DNA of 64,000 nt from Cucumis sativus (GCF_000004075.3 NC_026661.2:3782001-3846000); one strand, 5' to 3'; shown: positions 36,490 to 50,453, numbered from the stretch's first letter. A program made the numbers and translations. Notes: generated from the letters alone by a model not told the origin.

Positions 36490-37175
36490 AGTTAAAATAG
36501 TCAAATTACGAGTAAAAGAAGATGAAGGGATGAATCTAGGAACAAACTGGATCTAGTCGGGTTTATGCCAACATATAGCCTAGACCTTTAAGAGATTGGA
36601 TTTGATCGGCCTCAACTTAGCATAGCCTAGACTTTAAGAGATGAAACCCTAACGTGCCTAGCAAGCTAAATGTTGAGTCACCCAACGACCCTTGATCAGT
36701 CAAGAAGATTCGTAGCAATTTGTCCAATATAAGATATGAATAAAAAATTAATAGATGAAAATGGACTTGAGGAAAATGATAATGAAAGTTTAATTTGAGC
36801 CAAAATAATTCGATTGGGATTAGTCTCGATCAAGGATGACGCTGAGATCGACCATCTCTATTCGGTGACTAGAGCGTACTATGAACTATTTGGGTTGTAG
36901 AAAAATGGTGGTATGGGTTAAAAGCCCAAACTAAGCTTCTCGACCTCCAGCTTGGCCAAAGATGAACCATAATGAGGTTGAGGCCGATCTTCTCCATTTT
37001 GTATGCCCTAACTCATTCAACTTGAAATATAAGCTAACTTCTGTAGGATTAGAAAACTCATATCGTGATGCTTTCGTTGGACAGAGAATCTCAATCCAAA
37101 TCCTTTATAAATACTCTTGTATGGCTCTATATGAAGTAACTCATGCTTCCAACTGTTTCTTATTGACTTAGACAT
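36490..37175. other. Unassigned mid-GC island, possible retroelement remnant
   Basis: Noticeably less AT-rich than the several kilobases around it. It contains an imperfect internal repeat, GCCTAGACCTTTAAGAGAT near 36580 and GCCTAGACTTTAAGAGATG near 36625. The 69-codon ORF at 36962-37171 resembles nothing I recognise. Composition and isolation suggest an inserted, decayed element, but no coding domain or terminal repeat was seen. Confidence 0.35.
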
Positions 37176-40100
37176 CAAAACAGTTGAAAATATTTACAAA
37201 ATATAGCAAAATGTTATATTATATCAATGATAGACACTGACATGGTAGATCTGAAAATTTATTCTATTTTATAAGTATCTTGGTATATTTTAAGAAAAAA
37301 ATCTCTTGAAAAATTACTTTTAAATTTGGGTGAGATTCTTTTTTTTTCTAAAAAACAAAGTTATATTGATAGGCTTTTTATTCTCATAACACACAAAAAT
37401 AAACATGGTTTTTCTAAAAGGAGAAAAAAAAGAGTAAGCAATCAATCAATCAACGACTTAGAGCCCATGATTTGATTTCTATCAAAGCAAATCAATAGTA
37501 TGTTGAAGTAATTATAGTTTGAGGGAAAATGTGTTAATTATATGATCAAATTAATTCAATCTAATTAACAATTTAACTTTATTGGTTTAAGAATTTGGTT
37601 TGGGTTTTAAAAAATATTTGTTCTCTTTTCCAATGAAAACAAATTGTTTAAACATTTATCTTAAATATATATTTAACTAACTAATTGAGACCCATTTCAT
37701 CAAAACATCATATTTTATTTTAATTATCTCACCTTAGAACTAAAGAAAAAACCAACATAATTTCAACATATTTATGTGATATAAATATCATTAATAAACA
37801 AACGTATTTATATTTCTAAAAACTAATTAAGTTGAAGCGTGAATATCTCAAGTTCATAACGAAGATTCAAGTCATTACTATGTATATTATACGTCTTTAA
37901 TATTCAATTATTGATCTCTCTTTCAAAGATATAACAATCAAACTGAAACGTTGTGTTGCACAGTCCATTTTACGTTAAAATGTTAGCTCAAAATTTTATT
38001 AGTAATTCATTAATAAACAAGCAATTATGTTTTGATTGTTACATTTTCTTTCCCAGCGGATGAAAACTCAAAATTTAATCTCTAACAAACAATTTTATAT
38101 TTAAAATCTATTAAATATTAAAATTACTATAACAACATTCAATAAGTTATTCGAAATTTAATAAATTTTAATATCATGTGTTTATTATATTATATATTGG
38201 GTAGTCACTTACAATAATCCAATATTATTATTTATATCGTGTATGCTATTATTTTGTTTTGGCAATAATCAAATAACTAATTTCAAAGTTAACTGACATT
38301 CGTTCTAAAGAATGTCGAGAAGTAATTTCACATTACAAATAAAAAATAAGTTTCACCATTCTTACAAGATATACGAGTTATTTCTCTCATAATTGATTTT
38401 GAGATGAATTCTCACATTATCTAACCATGACATTAGAGTATAAATTCAGAACAGTATTATTTTGCAATTATTTTAAAATGTTGTAATATACTTAATAATT
38501 AGCCGTAAAAATTTGTTATTCATTACAATTTTTTTTTTTTTTACTTAAATTGAAATAGTAGTTCTCTAAGTATGATATAGTTTATAGCAATTTATTTCCT
38601 TGTGCTAATATATCAAAAAATAGATAAGTTAAGCTCCAATATGGTAACTTTAAATAATTATATGAAATTAAAAAATAATTCTTATAAAAACTTTGAAATT
38701 AAATACCAACACAATAATATATTATCAACTTTTAAAATACAATGCCTATTTTAGTCATGACAATATGTTGCAACAATTTAATAGCAAATTACCAAAACAT
38801 TTTAACATTGATCTTTTTAAATCTTTCAAACTATTTATCCAACACTAATTTTAATAATTAAGCACCTAAAAAAAACTTATTCTAACAATTTTAATTTAAA
38901 CTTCAAATGTGTCAATATTTAGTTATACCAACAAATCTTAATTAGAGTTCAATTTCATACTGAAATAATTACTATAGCTTAAAATTCTTCATTCATTTTT
39001 TTTTTTGCAAACTACTATGTGTAGTACTCTATTAAAATGCACCTTTCATACACCAAACCTTCTTTTATGTGATAGACTCAATGACCAATAGGTTGGGTGA
39101 CCTACTATTGCTGCCTCATTATTGAAATCATTATTAAAAGTATAAAGATTCATTTTTAAGTATTAGAAGACAATCGCGATTTTTTTTTACTAGAAAGACG
39201 TTGAAGCAAGAACTATAAAAGACTACAATAATCATCTTTCTATTTCAAAACCCGAAATTTAATTTATGACAGTATTTACTATTTCATTCTCAAACTAAAT
39301 TAAACTACACCTAAAATACACGTGTTATTAGGTTGATGTAACATATTTATGTAAATGAAGCAATATCGAACCAATGATTGGGTGTTTTGTATGCATGGGT
39401 GGCCATGCTTCCACTACACAATTGATTCCAACCATCTATGAGACTAACCTAACTTAGAAGGTTAGGCTTGAGAGAGGGCTCAAACTCCAATGAAAGTTGT
39501 CACGTTCAAAATTGTTCATCTTATATACATACCTAATTTGAAATTAAATGTAATATATGGCCTATTTATATTATGGTTCCTAATATATAACAACCATTTC
39601 CATTTCCATCCCTAAATAAATTGTTTTATTTGTAATGTTTTACTTTTAGAAATCGAGTTTACCAATCACGAGTTTTTTCGAGAGAAAAATTCACTCTATA
39701 TTAATCAAACAAAGCATTTTCGACTCGATTATCTTCTATTAGACCCAACAAGATTGAAAAATAAGAAGAAAAAATTAACTTAAAAATAGGATGAATTTAG
39801 GACTCATTTTAATAAAAACACTTTTGATAAAAGTTATTTAAAAAAAATATAGTTTTTGTCAAACACGAAATCACTTGTTTTTAAAATTAAATAATTGGAA
39901 ATGTATTCAAACACACGTTTAATTTTTTTTTTTTTACTTTATTACATATTTAATCTTTAATGTATTTTCAAAACTAAACCATATTTTGAAAATTGAAAAA
40001 AGAAAAGGAAAAAGAATGATTGATCTTGTTTTTGAGATGTGACACAGAATTCAAATGTAATAAGAAATGTGGAAAATTTTGTAAAAAAAACAAGTGCATG

Positions 40101-43100
40101 AAACCAACATCATTTTCAAAAACTAAACGAAAGAAAAATCAATTCCAAATGGGGCCTTAAATAATTTTATATTTTGGTTTTTGAAATTTATATTTGTTTT
40201 CGAGAAATTCATTATAATTTTAATTGTTTTCATCGTATATAGACTAACATTAGTATTCACAGCCACATCTTGCAAAAATAAAATTTAATTTTCCTAATTT
40301 CAATAAAAACTCTTCTATATACAAATATTTGAAAAGAAAAAAAAAAGCATAAAATCATATGATATTAACAAACCATATCCAATAATATATTCTGTTGATT
40401 ACATAAGTTTAGAATACATAAAATAGGGATTTTATAAAAACAAAATATATCAAATTAAAAATGGCTAGCTCTTATTGATTATATTTATATATACACACAT
40501 GCAAAGAAAGAGAGAGCTATTGGAGTACAGTTGAGGATAAAGTTAAAAATTAGGCAGCAATTTAAGAAATTTTGGGCACACATGAACCTGTTTTCTGACT
40601 AAGGAAAGTTCACGTGAGACATTTTAAGGACAAATGTTTGGGGCTATCCTATCCATACCCATACACTCCCAAAATTAACACCATTAATGCCACCTCTCCA
40701 CCATCAATCAGAAACTCACATTTCCAATTACTCAATCTTACAAACTTTAAAGTTAAAAGTGAATATAACTTGAAATAACTAGAAAAATTTTAGAGTAACT
40801 CTAAACCCTAATCCAAATTCTAACGAATGTGAGAGAACTATTGTGTATATATATAATATATATCTTTTATGATGATACAAAGAAAAGAGTGTTTTAAGTT
40901 GGAGGGATGGGGGTTGAGTATTGGAAAAAGTGGATGGATGGGTGAGATGAATCTTGTGAATCTCAATGTTGAAAACACACAATATATATATATAAATTGG
41001 TCTTAAATTATATAATAGTTTTTCTTTTCTTTTTTGGGAATGGGAGAGAATTGTAGATAAAGAAACATTTTTACTAAGTATATATCCAATGAACTTTCCA
41101 AAACAAAAAAATCGAATAATGAAACCTTATGTTACGTTTAGATTTAATAATTGAAGCCTTTCTATAATCTCTTTACTGTTTACTTAAAACGAAAGCGATA
41201 AAAAGCAATTAATATAGTGATTATTGCTAATATATATCTTAGACTACTAAGTCGGGTTAGCATCAAACACATCCCAATATATAAAATATGAAATTAAAAA
41301 TTATTATTATTGCTACTGTTGTTATCATAATTAATTAAAATCTAATATTGTCAATAATAATAATGCTTAAATTAAAGTTATAGCAATAATGAACACAACA
41401 ATAAATTATAAACCCCTTTAACTTGCCCTAGGCTAGGCATTGTATAGGCCCCAAAACATTTTTACCTTAGGTACTTCTAAACATATCATAATTTTCAAGT
41501 TTATTTAATTTGTTAACTCTTGGGGGTGTAACACACCATTTCTTAAATAAAATCATATTTTCATCCCTAGCTTTCATATTAAATTGAAGTTTTTTTTTTT
41601 TGTTTTTTTTTTCAATTTGGTGCCAATTTTTTTTTTATCTTGATTTGATGAAGCAAATTACATATAATATTCTCTCAATAAAATAATAAAAATGTACAAA
41701 TTTCATATGAGTTGGTACATACATTTAAAATGTTGGTATACTAACCATTAACAACCCTATATGAATATTATTATTTATAAATTTTAGTGATTGTAAGAAC
41801 ATAATTGAAAAATATTCAATGTATAAAATATGGAGACCAAATTAAAAAGAGGACACATATATACATATAGAGGAAAGAGATGTAAGAACTACTATATTAA
41901 ACATAAAATGAAGGTGAATAGTGTTGTGCTTTGGGTACATAACACCAAAATAGACAACTTTGAGTAGGGACATATTCTAAACTTATAATAAACATTCCTT
42001 TAAGTACTTAATACATTGAAAAATGTATACATAAGACCACACCACTTATATGTTGCCATATACGATAGTTGTAAGTACAAAAATCATGCTCATAGCTCAA
42101 AGTATGAGTAGAATATATAATACAATGCAAAAAACTTTGTTATAAAAAAAATTTGAACTTAGTTTTTCAAGTCAAATAAGTGATAAATCATTCTAGTAAT
42201 ATGGGTACGTAAGTGATAGACCACCATATATCACTAGTAAAACTCTATTGGTGATAGAGTCTATCACGAATAGATTTTGTTATATTATTTATAAATGTCA
42301 TATTATATACACTTAATTATTGTTTGCAAAAGTAACTAAAATTGGTAGTTTTGTAAAATGTATGAAATTATGATAAAAAAAAATTGTATTATAAATTTGG
42401 TATTTATAGTTCGGAGAAAGTTAGAATTTAGTCTATAATATTATTAGTTAAAATTTAGTACCTATAATTTAATAAAACATCTCGAATAATTTTTATGGTT
42501 GAATAAAATCCTAATAATTATTTACTAAAGAAAAATTATTTACGAAGCTTTTAAGAAACCATATTAGAACTCACTAGTTCTAACTTCTTTCAAACTATAG
42601 AAATTATCGGAGAAAATTCATATTTAAACAAATCTAATTTTAACTTTAGATTATGAAGTAATTTTACAATTAATTATTTTATTTAATACATGAGAAAAAA
42701 TTCAAAATTTGGATGATTACAATATATATTATATATTAGTCGAGTTATTTATTTTTTACACGAGAAAATGTAAATAATTGGGAAGTTTGAAATTTTGTTA
42801 TTTTCATGTTTTAAAGATAATTATTTTTCAATTTTTTATGAATTTCATATTTTGTAAATAAAGACTTTTTATTCTTTGTAAAGTTCCCTAAAATTCCAAA
42901 ATCTTTCCTATTCACAATTATAAATTTATTTTCCTATTGGTCCCCCATCTTTCCTATCAAAACAATTTTTTTTTATTTTTCTCTAATCAAATTATTTAGT
43001 GATTATATCAATATTCTAACATTTATATATATGCAAACTTATGCCATTTTATGCTTTGTGTCCACAACTAAAATGTCAAGATTAACCTTCTCTTCCATTC

Positions 43101-43650
43101 AAAACTTTATTATAAATTAAGTATTTTTGGAGTTATATAGCAAATCCTTCTCTATTCCTTTCTCTTTCATAATTAATTATTGGATACTGACTTTACTATA
43201 ATATATATTTTTTAATACTATGCTATAGGTAGATATATATTTTATATAAAAATATCTTTCATGTTGTTGCTTTCAAAATTATTTTTCTATTAAAAAATAA
43301 CACAAATCAATGTTTCATAACAAATTAAAAAACTAAGAATTGGAATTGAACAATAGGTTTTAAAAAGATAATATAAAGAAGAATAAAGTATTGTTTTGTT
43401 TTCAACTGCTTTTTATCCTGAAAAGTTATTTCAAAATTATCTTACAAAAAGAAAAAAGAACTATGTCATAAAACAGTTTCTGTGTTAGATATATTATTTT
43501 ATAATCAATTTTCAAGAGGTTGATAGAAAAATATTATATAATCAATTTTTGAGAGGTTGACATTTGAAAAAAAAAAAGTCCTAAAACTACTTTTAAACCA
43601 TGAGGTAAAAAAAAAAAAATCATTTTTATAACTCTTTTGTATGGATACTA
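37176..43650. other. Gene-free AT-rich sequence, central part of the 12-kb gap
   Basis: No gene recognised on either strand. There is a TCTATCA-type repeat at 37200-37290 and another at 42180-42300, many poly-A/T tracts, and a locally less AT-rich stretch at 40500-40720 with CCATACCCATACACTCCC and CCACCTCTCCACCATC words, but no ORF. Confidence 0.6.
42180..42300. repeat. TCTATCA/TGATAGA dispersed repeat with internal palindromes
   Basis: Contains AAGTGATAGACCACC, TGGTGATAGAGTCTATCACGAATAGA and a following TTTGCAAAAGTAACTAAA word. GTGATAGAGTCTATCAC is a near-perfect palindrome that could form a tight hairpin. It belongs with the segment at 35740-35885. Confidence 0.6.
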
Positions 43651-43809
43651 TAAGAACTTATTAGGACGGTAAATATTTTTAGCAAATGAATATAGGTTAA
43701 AAGTTCCATTAATCATCTCGAAAGTTAATGATTTCAATCATTTTCCACGGTATAGAACCATAAGGTTCTCCATGTAATCCTAGATCGATCATGGGTACAA
43801 CATTGAGGC

Positions 43810-44175
43810 TCCTTATAAGTCGTTGTCCATTGGTTTTGAGCTACCTCTAAGCTCCCTTTTATGAGTCGTTCTTTGAGTTGCTACCAATAAACTCTTTTCA
43901 AGGGTCTTTTAAAGCTATACCAATAAGTTTTTCCAAGTTACCTCTAAGCTTCTCATAGATCCTTTATGAGTTGTAAGCTAGCTCTGAGCTCTTTTATAGG
44001 TTTTGATCTCTGACTTACTCTAAGCGTTCTAAATAAGTCCTCTGAACCCTTTTTAATTTTCTTCATGGATCCTTTGAAATTCTCTCTAAGCCACTCATGA
44101 GTCCTCTAAGATAGGTCTCCGGATCGTCCTCTAAGCCTTTTCTAGTAGGTTCTTTGAGCCCATTCTAAGTTCTCA
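43810..44175. repeat. Degenerate tandem repeat built on CTCTAAGC and GAGTC-type words
   Basis: Within about 360 bp the words CTCTAAGC (or TCTAAG), TTATGAGTCGTT, TTTTGAGCTACC and AAGTCGTT recur at irregular spacings of a few tens of bases, interspersed with pyrimidine runs. No ORF spans it. It is less AT-rich than its surroundings. I read it as an old, diverged minisatellite-like array of unknown origin. Confidence 0.5.
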
Positions 44176-44179
44176 TCGA

Positions 44180-47055
44180 ATTTTTAAGCAACCTATGTTC
44201 ATAGACCTTCAATCTTTTTAGTCTCTTGAACTCGACTTACCTCGTTGAATCGATCCAATAACACCAACCATATACGATAGTGATAATATATTTATGCATA
44301 GTTTAATTTGGTTAAGATACACTATTGTTTATTTACCGTGTTTGTTGAAGTTTGAAAATCTTCACCTTCCACGTTATTAAAACTCTCTCGAGAATCTTTT
44401 GTTCAAAACATGAGGTAAATTTATAAAAGATAGAATAGCTACTCAACTTCTCATGTAGCCAATTGATTTTGAGTTTGTTGCTTATACCGGTCTAACTTGA
44501 CTTCATTAAAAAGTAGCATTATTTTATGTAGATTATTGCTTGGAGTAGAATATATACAAAAGAAATATGATTCATAAGAAGGGTAAGATATTCTTCATTG
44601 TAAAGTGAATGAAATTAATTTAAATCCAAAGCATTGAATGAAAATTATGAAATGTACATATATTATTGTTCGAAAGACCCCACACACATTCATGATATAT
44701 CAAAACACATCCAATAAATTTCTCTTTAAAAAGCTATCATTTGCTGCTCACCTAATAACTTAACAATATTCCCCACCTTCCTTTCAACAACTTGGCTTCA
44801 ACTCTTTCACACTTATGTTCATGAGTGTTACCTTTGCTTTTATCACAAGTTTCTCCTCTCTCTTTCTCTCTTTTTACCCCTTGCTCTCAATCTTTATTAA
44901 GGTGTTTCATTATATATAGCATTCAAGTACACTCCATATATATGATCTATTATTCCAATGTGGCATTTGAGTGCATGTGTTTTTATTGATATATTGTTTA
45001 CATATAGTGTGTTTATACTGTCCATAAGAATATATTAAAAATGGATAATCATCATATTTTAGTGAATTATATTGTATGAGTTTCACTCAGTTTTTTCTCT
45101 CATTAAATGTTTTCTATTGTGTAACAATGAGAAAATCACTTAGATTAAAGAGAGCATGAAATAATGTTTTCACTTTGATATTGAAATGAGGCCATGCTTT
45201 TGTTGTAGTCTAGTTGTATCTATTGATATCTAATATTCTTCCACTTGAACCAATTCATGCATTTCATGGAACTCATCATCCTCCTAATTGGAACATATAC
45301 TTCAACAACAATATACTTTGTAAAGTTAAGAAAAAACCTAACTTAGGAGAGTTTATTCTAAAAATATTTAGGCAAACCAATTGGGTTGCACAAGAGTATA
45401 ATTAAGGATAAAAGAAGGTGAGTCATTTGCTTAAAAGGAAGAAAACCCATTGGTTTAATTTCTATATATATACACATATATATATATATGACATGTGTTG
45501 ATAGAGAATTAATTTTCAACCAATCATGAATTAACACGTAATTTAAATTAATATTTAATAAAGTTGAGACCAAATACAAATTTATATTTGCAAAAGTAGT
45601 AAACTTAAAAAAGTGATGATTTTCTAATAGTCATTATCGTCTGATTTCATTAATCTTTTCATATTCTCAATATACAAAAAATTGGTGTCATGAGCTATTT
45701 TTTTTTAAAAAATATTCTTATCATTTGATGCAATTTTCCTAATACTTTTCTATATATTTAAAATCATGTCCTAACACACTATAAAGCTTAGTTTTGAGAG
45801 TGTTGTTATTAGATAAAATTATTGTTGTTGAGGCAAAATTTTGAACAGATTAGATAAGCTCACGTAATACACCCATAACTTGTTTGAAGAAGAAAATAAT
45901 ACAACCTAATTATTGTGGTGTTTACCACATACTTTTATTGACTAAGTAGAGATTAAAAAAGTGTAAAAGATAAAAAAGGGTTGAAAGTAATTGGACTCAA
46001 GTTTATCTCATCTGAAGTTATAATATGATGTATTTGTATAGAAATTTGATTTAAGGTTTTGTATCATAACCAACTAGGTAAAAAGGATAATCGATTCCAT
46101 GCTTGGTCAAGGTTGAACTCAGTAGTTGGGTGGACAAGCATAAAACAAGATCAGTATCCAAAATGTGTTATCTATCTCAATTAGTTTGAGATGGTTGAAT
46201 GGTATCATTATTTGAATATATATAAAACTTTGAAAATTTTGGAATATGAATAATGGGCCTTTTATAGATATGAAAATGGAAATGTGAGAATGTGAGAATG
46301 TGAAAATGTGATATCTGGTAATGGGCAGGAGGATTGAGGTTGGTGCGTGTCAGATATTGTGTCCCAATGATAATGCCCATTGACTAAGCTCATTACGTAC
46401 ACCGCCACTGCTCTATCTTTCTTTTATCTTTCCCTTTCCCAACCTCCATCCATATCATTTATTTATTAATTCAGTTGTTTACTTAGATTTAAATCTTCAC
46501 TTTGTTTCAAATTAGTATTATTAATTTCAGTGTAGTACTGAATGTGAATGGTGTGTGTTGGGTTTGTGGGTCTTGGGCCCTTGGGAAGCTTTTTCTTTAG
46601 TTGGCTAAAGTTTTCATGGCATTGTTTTCTCTTGAGCTATTGGTAAGAGACGTACTATTTAAACAATAATATGAGGCATTCTGCCATATTGGTGGAGTAC
46701 TCTTAAGTATCCTGTCAAATGTATATTATCAATGGAATGATTTAATATGTCAAACTCATTGTATAAGATATTTCTATTCATGTCTCTACATAAACCGTAC
46801 ATTGTTTCTAACATTTACAAAGTAGATTGTATCCATGCAGTGTTATTACTGTAAGACACCGAACCTTATCTATCTACTATAAATGGTTCAAGTTTCATGG
46901 CAAGTAACTTTGGGTTTTGTTTATTGGATTGAGTTAGACAAAATTAATTAAAATATAATATAAAATAACAATTTATTTTATACATTTATGATAAAACCCA
47001 ATAATGTAATAATTATAAGGAAGATTGATATATAAAACCCAAGAATTGAAGGTAA
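44180..47055. other. Gene-free sequence, eastern part of the 12-kb gap
   Basis: No gene recognised. It includes a pyrimidine-rich stretch at 44720-44900, a TA run at 45462-45490 and a MITE relative at 45583-45740. The last few hundred bases would be the laccase 3' flank. The small ORFs here look random. Confidence 0.55.
45583..45740 (+). mobile_element. MITE relative, shortened
   Basis: Starts ATTTGCAAAAGTAGTAAACTT, contains TCATATTCTCAATATACAAAA and ends CATTTGATGCAATTTTCCTAA, matching the start, middle and end of the element at 14812-15042. No clear target duplication was found. Confidence 0.65.
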
Positions 47056-47061
47056 TTGTAG

Positions 47062-50000
47062 CTAGCATGAAGGCAAATCATGTGGAGAATGGAGAATTTG
47101 TTGATGAGGAGCAAGTCCATCTTTCACTAAGAACACCATGGTCATGCCCCATACTTGGTGACGCTCTATATGGCAATGCATCAACCACATTCCTATCAAA
47201 ATACGCATTAACATATTCAACGTTCTTTACTGTGTATGTTTGGAACGACGTTTTAGTATACTTGAAACCAAATCGATATAAATTTAATTATCTAATTTTC
47301 ATAAGTATTATTCTTTTCACTAATAAGATAGGTAGGTACTCGTTTGCTTCTATATTAATTAGTACAATGTAGGAGTTTCAACCATCCAGGCACTTACTTT
47401 TTAGTTTTCAAAACTTAGACTTCGATTTGGAAAAAACTGATATAATGTAGATAACAACAAAATGGACAAGTTTTGAACCTTCGACGATTTCTAATACTTC
47501 CCATCAATGTTTTAAGAAACAAGGACAAGTTTTGAAGCTTAAAAAAAACTCTTGATTTTGGTTTTAAAATTTAAGTAAGAACTCAAAAATCTTTTTACTG
47601 AGAAAACTGAAAACCCCACGAAAACATGTAGACTGAGTTGGGCTTCAAAAACAAACCTGGGTTATTTGCCTTGAATCTGATAGCAACCCAGCCATTTTTA
47701 GGAACTCCAACTGTCGTCTCCTCTGGTGGGTCGACGAGATTATACCGTTTCGGATCAGTTTTCGGGTCAAAGTTCCCAAATCCCCATCCTACAACGTAAA
47801 AGCTATAGCCATGCAAATGAACAGGATGATTATCACTTGCAAGCACATTAGTACCCTGCAAAATCAGCTCCACACTAGCATTATACTCCAAAACCATTAC
47901 CTTAGTCCCAAAAGAAGTAGGCAACAACTTTTCCGGTAGATTCTCGCCGGTATAGTTGAATTTTCTTGGTGGGTTTCCGGGGAAATCTGTCGTAAACACG
48001 CCACCAATTTTGTTGTGGTAAGCTTCAAGTAAAGAAACTGATGGTGTCACAAAGCTCACATTGTTGATGCTTGCAGCAAATCTCTTCCCAAATGGCCCAG
48101 CACAAGGCTTATCTTCGTTAGAGCAATCCATTAGGTTAACAGATAAAGTGAAAAACAAACGAGTATCAACTTCTAAAGAAACATCTACTGTCGTCAAGCT
48201 TCGTAGACGTTTGGTGAAATCCGTTGCTGCTTCGGTTCTATCATAGGGAGGTAAGTGTGGAAAAAAGGGATTTGGGGGATTTGGTGATGTTATTGTTGAG
48301 TACTTAAGAATGGCTGTGGCTGTGGTGTTATCAAAGCCAGCACCAAAAGCACTCGAGTAGGATCTTGTAGCCATAATATACATTCCTGGGGATTGATTAG
48401 CAGTGATTAGTATGTCCATTGATTGGCCTGGTGTAATCATAATATAATCTGTTTTAAATTGTTTCGTGTAGATTCCATCTTTCCCAACTAATGTCATTTT
48501 GTGCTTTGCGATTCCGAAAAAGAGTTCTTCGTCCATAACCGCGCTGACGATTCGGAGAAGATAGGTTTTTCCCTGCTCCATTGTGAACTCAAATGTTTCT
48601 GTAAGAATATATAGGTATGATTATATATATTTCATGAGGGAAATAAGAAAACATGCATACGTTAGGAATTTGGATATACTGTTTTTCTTTTAACATTGTT
48701 TTGATTCTTGAAAAGCTTGTTTTGACAAAGAATATAATGAAAATGAGTTTTCTCAAACAGTATAAACTCAAATGCTTAGGTTGATTTCAAATGAGGTAAG
48801 TTGGTTGTTATTATTATTTTAAAAGAAGGTAAGATATTTATTATTAATTTTTAAAGAAATTGAAGAATTAATTTTATAGAATTTTAATTAAAGAAATTTT
48901 ATATACCTTGTTTAGAACATGGATAAAGATATCCTGGTTGGCCATTGATAGTGTATGCATTTGAAAGTAATGGTTCTCCACCACTTCTATTTGCATTCTT
49001 TGGTATTTCCATTACATCTTCCTTCCACCACTCACCTAAAATAAATTAAATTCATTCATTTAAAAATCCATTCTTTTTTACAAACACAGTTTAAAGTATT
49101 GATATGCAATACAATGTAATATTTTGTTTTCAAAGAAAATGCCATAATTGTTGTTTTTAAATAATAAAAATTGAAGATGTATTTGAACGAAAGGAACAGT
49201 GGAATAGAAAGAGTTTTTGTGTTCCACCACTAAAAAATATCAATTTAATGCTCTATAGAATTCATAAGTTTATTTACTACTCCCTAAACTTCATGATTTC
49301 ATACTCTTTCTTCCAAACAACTCGTAAGAGAGAAAAGAGTGAACAAAAATAAAGTATTGAAAGTTAAGAAAAATGAAAAGAAGTAGAGAGAGATATACCA
49401 ATTACAATAGGGATCTGTGCGTATGGTTTAGGAAAGGGATATGAAGCTGATGGGCGTGGACGAACAATGAGAAGGCCATGGGCAGTGGCCCGAGCCCAGC
49501 CACTATGAGCATGCCACCACATGGTTCCTTCTTCAGTGGTAAGTTGAATTTGGTAAGTGAAGCTTTTTCCCGCTTGAATTGGGCACTGTGTTATGTATTC
49601 TGGACCATCATGCCATGGATTTCTGATTTGTCTTACACCATGCCTACATTTTCATTCCATTTCCATTCTATGATATTTATATTCAATCTTCTTGCATTGA
49701 TTTCGTAAGTAGAAGGACCTAAATGATAATTCAATCTATGTTTTCTTTCTTTTCTTTCTTGTTCAAGATAGTAAAAGCATAGGATTAAGATCACACACTA
49801 TCGATAAGCTAATTTGAATACGGTAATAATTAGTGTCTTGTTGGATCTAACTCATCCATACTCGGATTGATGATGATAGATTAATGGAGCTAGTTTATCA
49901 TAGCTATGGATAGGATTGTTATTTACATGTAAAAGAGAGTAAGGGGAAAAGAGATCGAACCAATGAAAAGTGATATTATATTTTGTGTGGTTAATCACAT

Positions 50001-50402
50001 AGACAATGATTTTATCTCCTCTATGAGCTTCCAATGTTGGCCCTGGAAACTCTCCATTCACTGTCAAAATTTTCTTGGAGCTGCAAAGCTTGGTGAATGG
50101 TGATAACTTCACCTATTCCATAACACAAAATTCCCAATCCAAAATATAACTTTGCAATTAAATAGATTTTAACCCAATGAGAGAGAAAGAACGAATAAGA
50201 ATAATGTCGAGATTCAAATCATCACCTCATGATTTATAACGTAATTATACTATTTGAAAAACGACGTTTAAAAGAACAAACTTACCTCAAAGTTATAATG
50301 ATGGGTTTTGGCTGCTGCAAATGGAACCAAAAGGAGAAGGTAGAAAGGCAGTAGCCATGAGAGGTTTGTGATGAAGCCAATGGAAGAACCTCTTAAGTTC
50401 AT
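47062..50402 (-). CDS. Laccase (multicopper oxidase), LAC14/15-like
   Basis: Secreted blue copper oxidase (EC 1.10.3.2) coupling phenol or monolignol oxidation to O2 reduction in the apoplast. Six minus-strand exons: 50402-50286, 50112-49961, 49643-49399, 49035-48907, 48598-47657, 47192-47062 (phases 0, 2, 1, 1, 1), 571 aa, normal for the family. A signal peptide covers about residues 1-31. All four copper motifs are present: HWHGVRQ (His89, His91), WWHAHSGW (His134, His136), HPVHLHG (His472, 475, 477) and HCHIERH (His534, Cys535, His536, His540). The residue ten after Cys535 is Met545, where most plant laccases have Leu. [15 protein letters not shown] and the Met suggest the LAC14/15 branch, from memory. 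The last exon has no long minus-strand ORF of its own and is easily missed. No stop or frameshift. Confidence 0.94.
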
Positions 50403-50441
50403 CTTTTTCAAAACAGCTAGATTATTGTAGGAATAATTTTG

Positions 50442-50453
50442 ATGGTATATAAG
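50442..50453 (-). promoter_or_regulatory. Putative TATA box of the laccase gene
   Basis: The minus strand reads CCTTATATACC about 45 bp upstream of the ATG at 50402. That would give a very short 5' leader of about 15 nt. Position-based inference only. Confidence 0.4.

Noticed and set aside
38285-38320. Small inverted repeat GACATTC ... GAATGTC
   Set aside because: A 7-bp stem in AT-rich DNA is expected by chance, and no pre-miRNA-length foldback or known miRNA word was seen.
47025-47372. Plus-strand ORF of 115 codons containing [10 protein letters not shown], resembling the end of an RluA-type pseudouridine synthase
   Set aside because: It is the antisense of the last laccase exon. The minus strand reads the HCHIERH copper motif and the proper C-terminus ending DLPSC in phase with exon 5.
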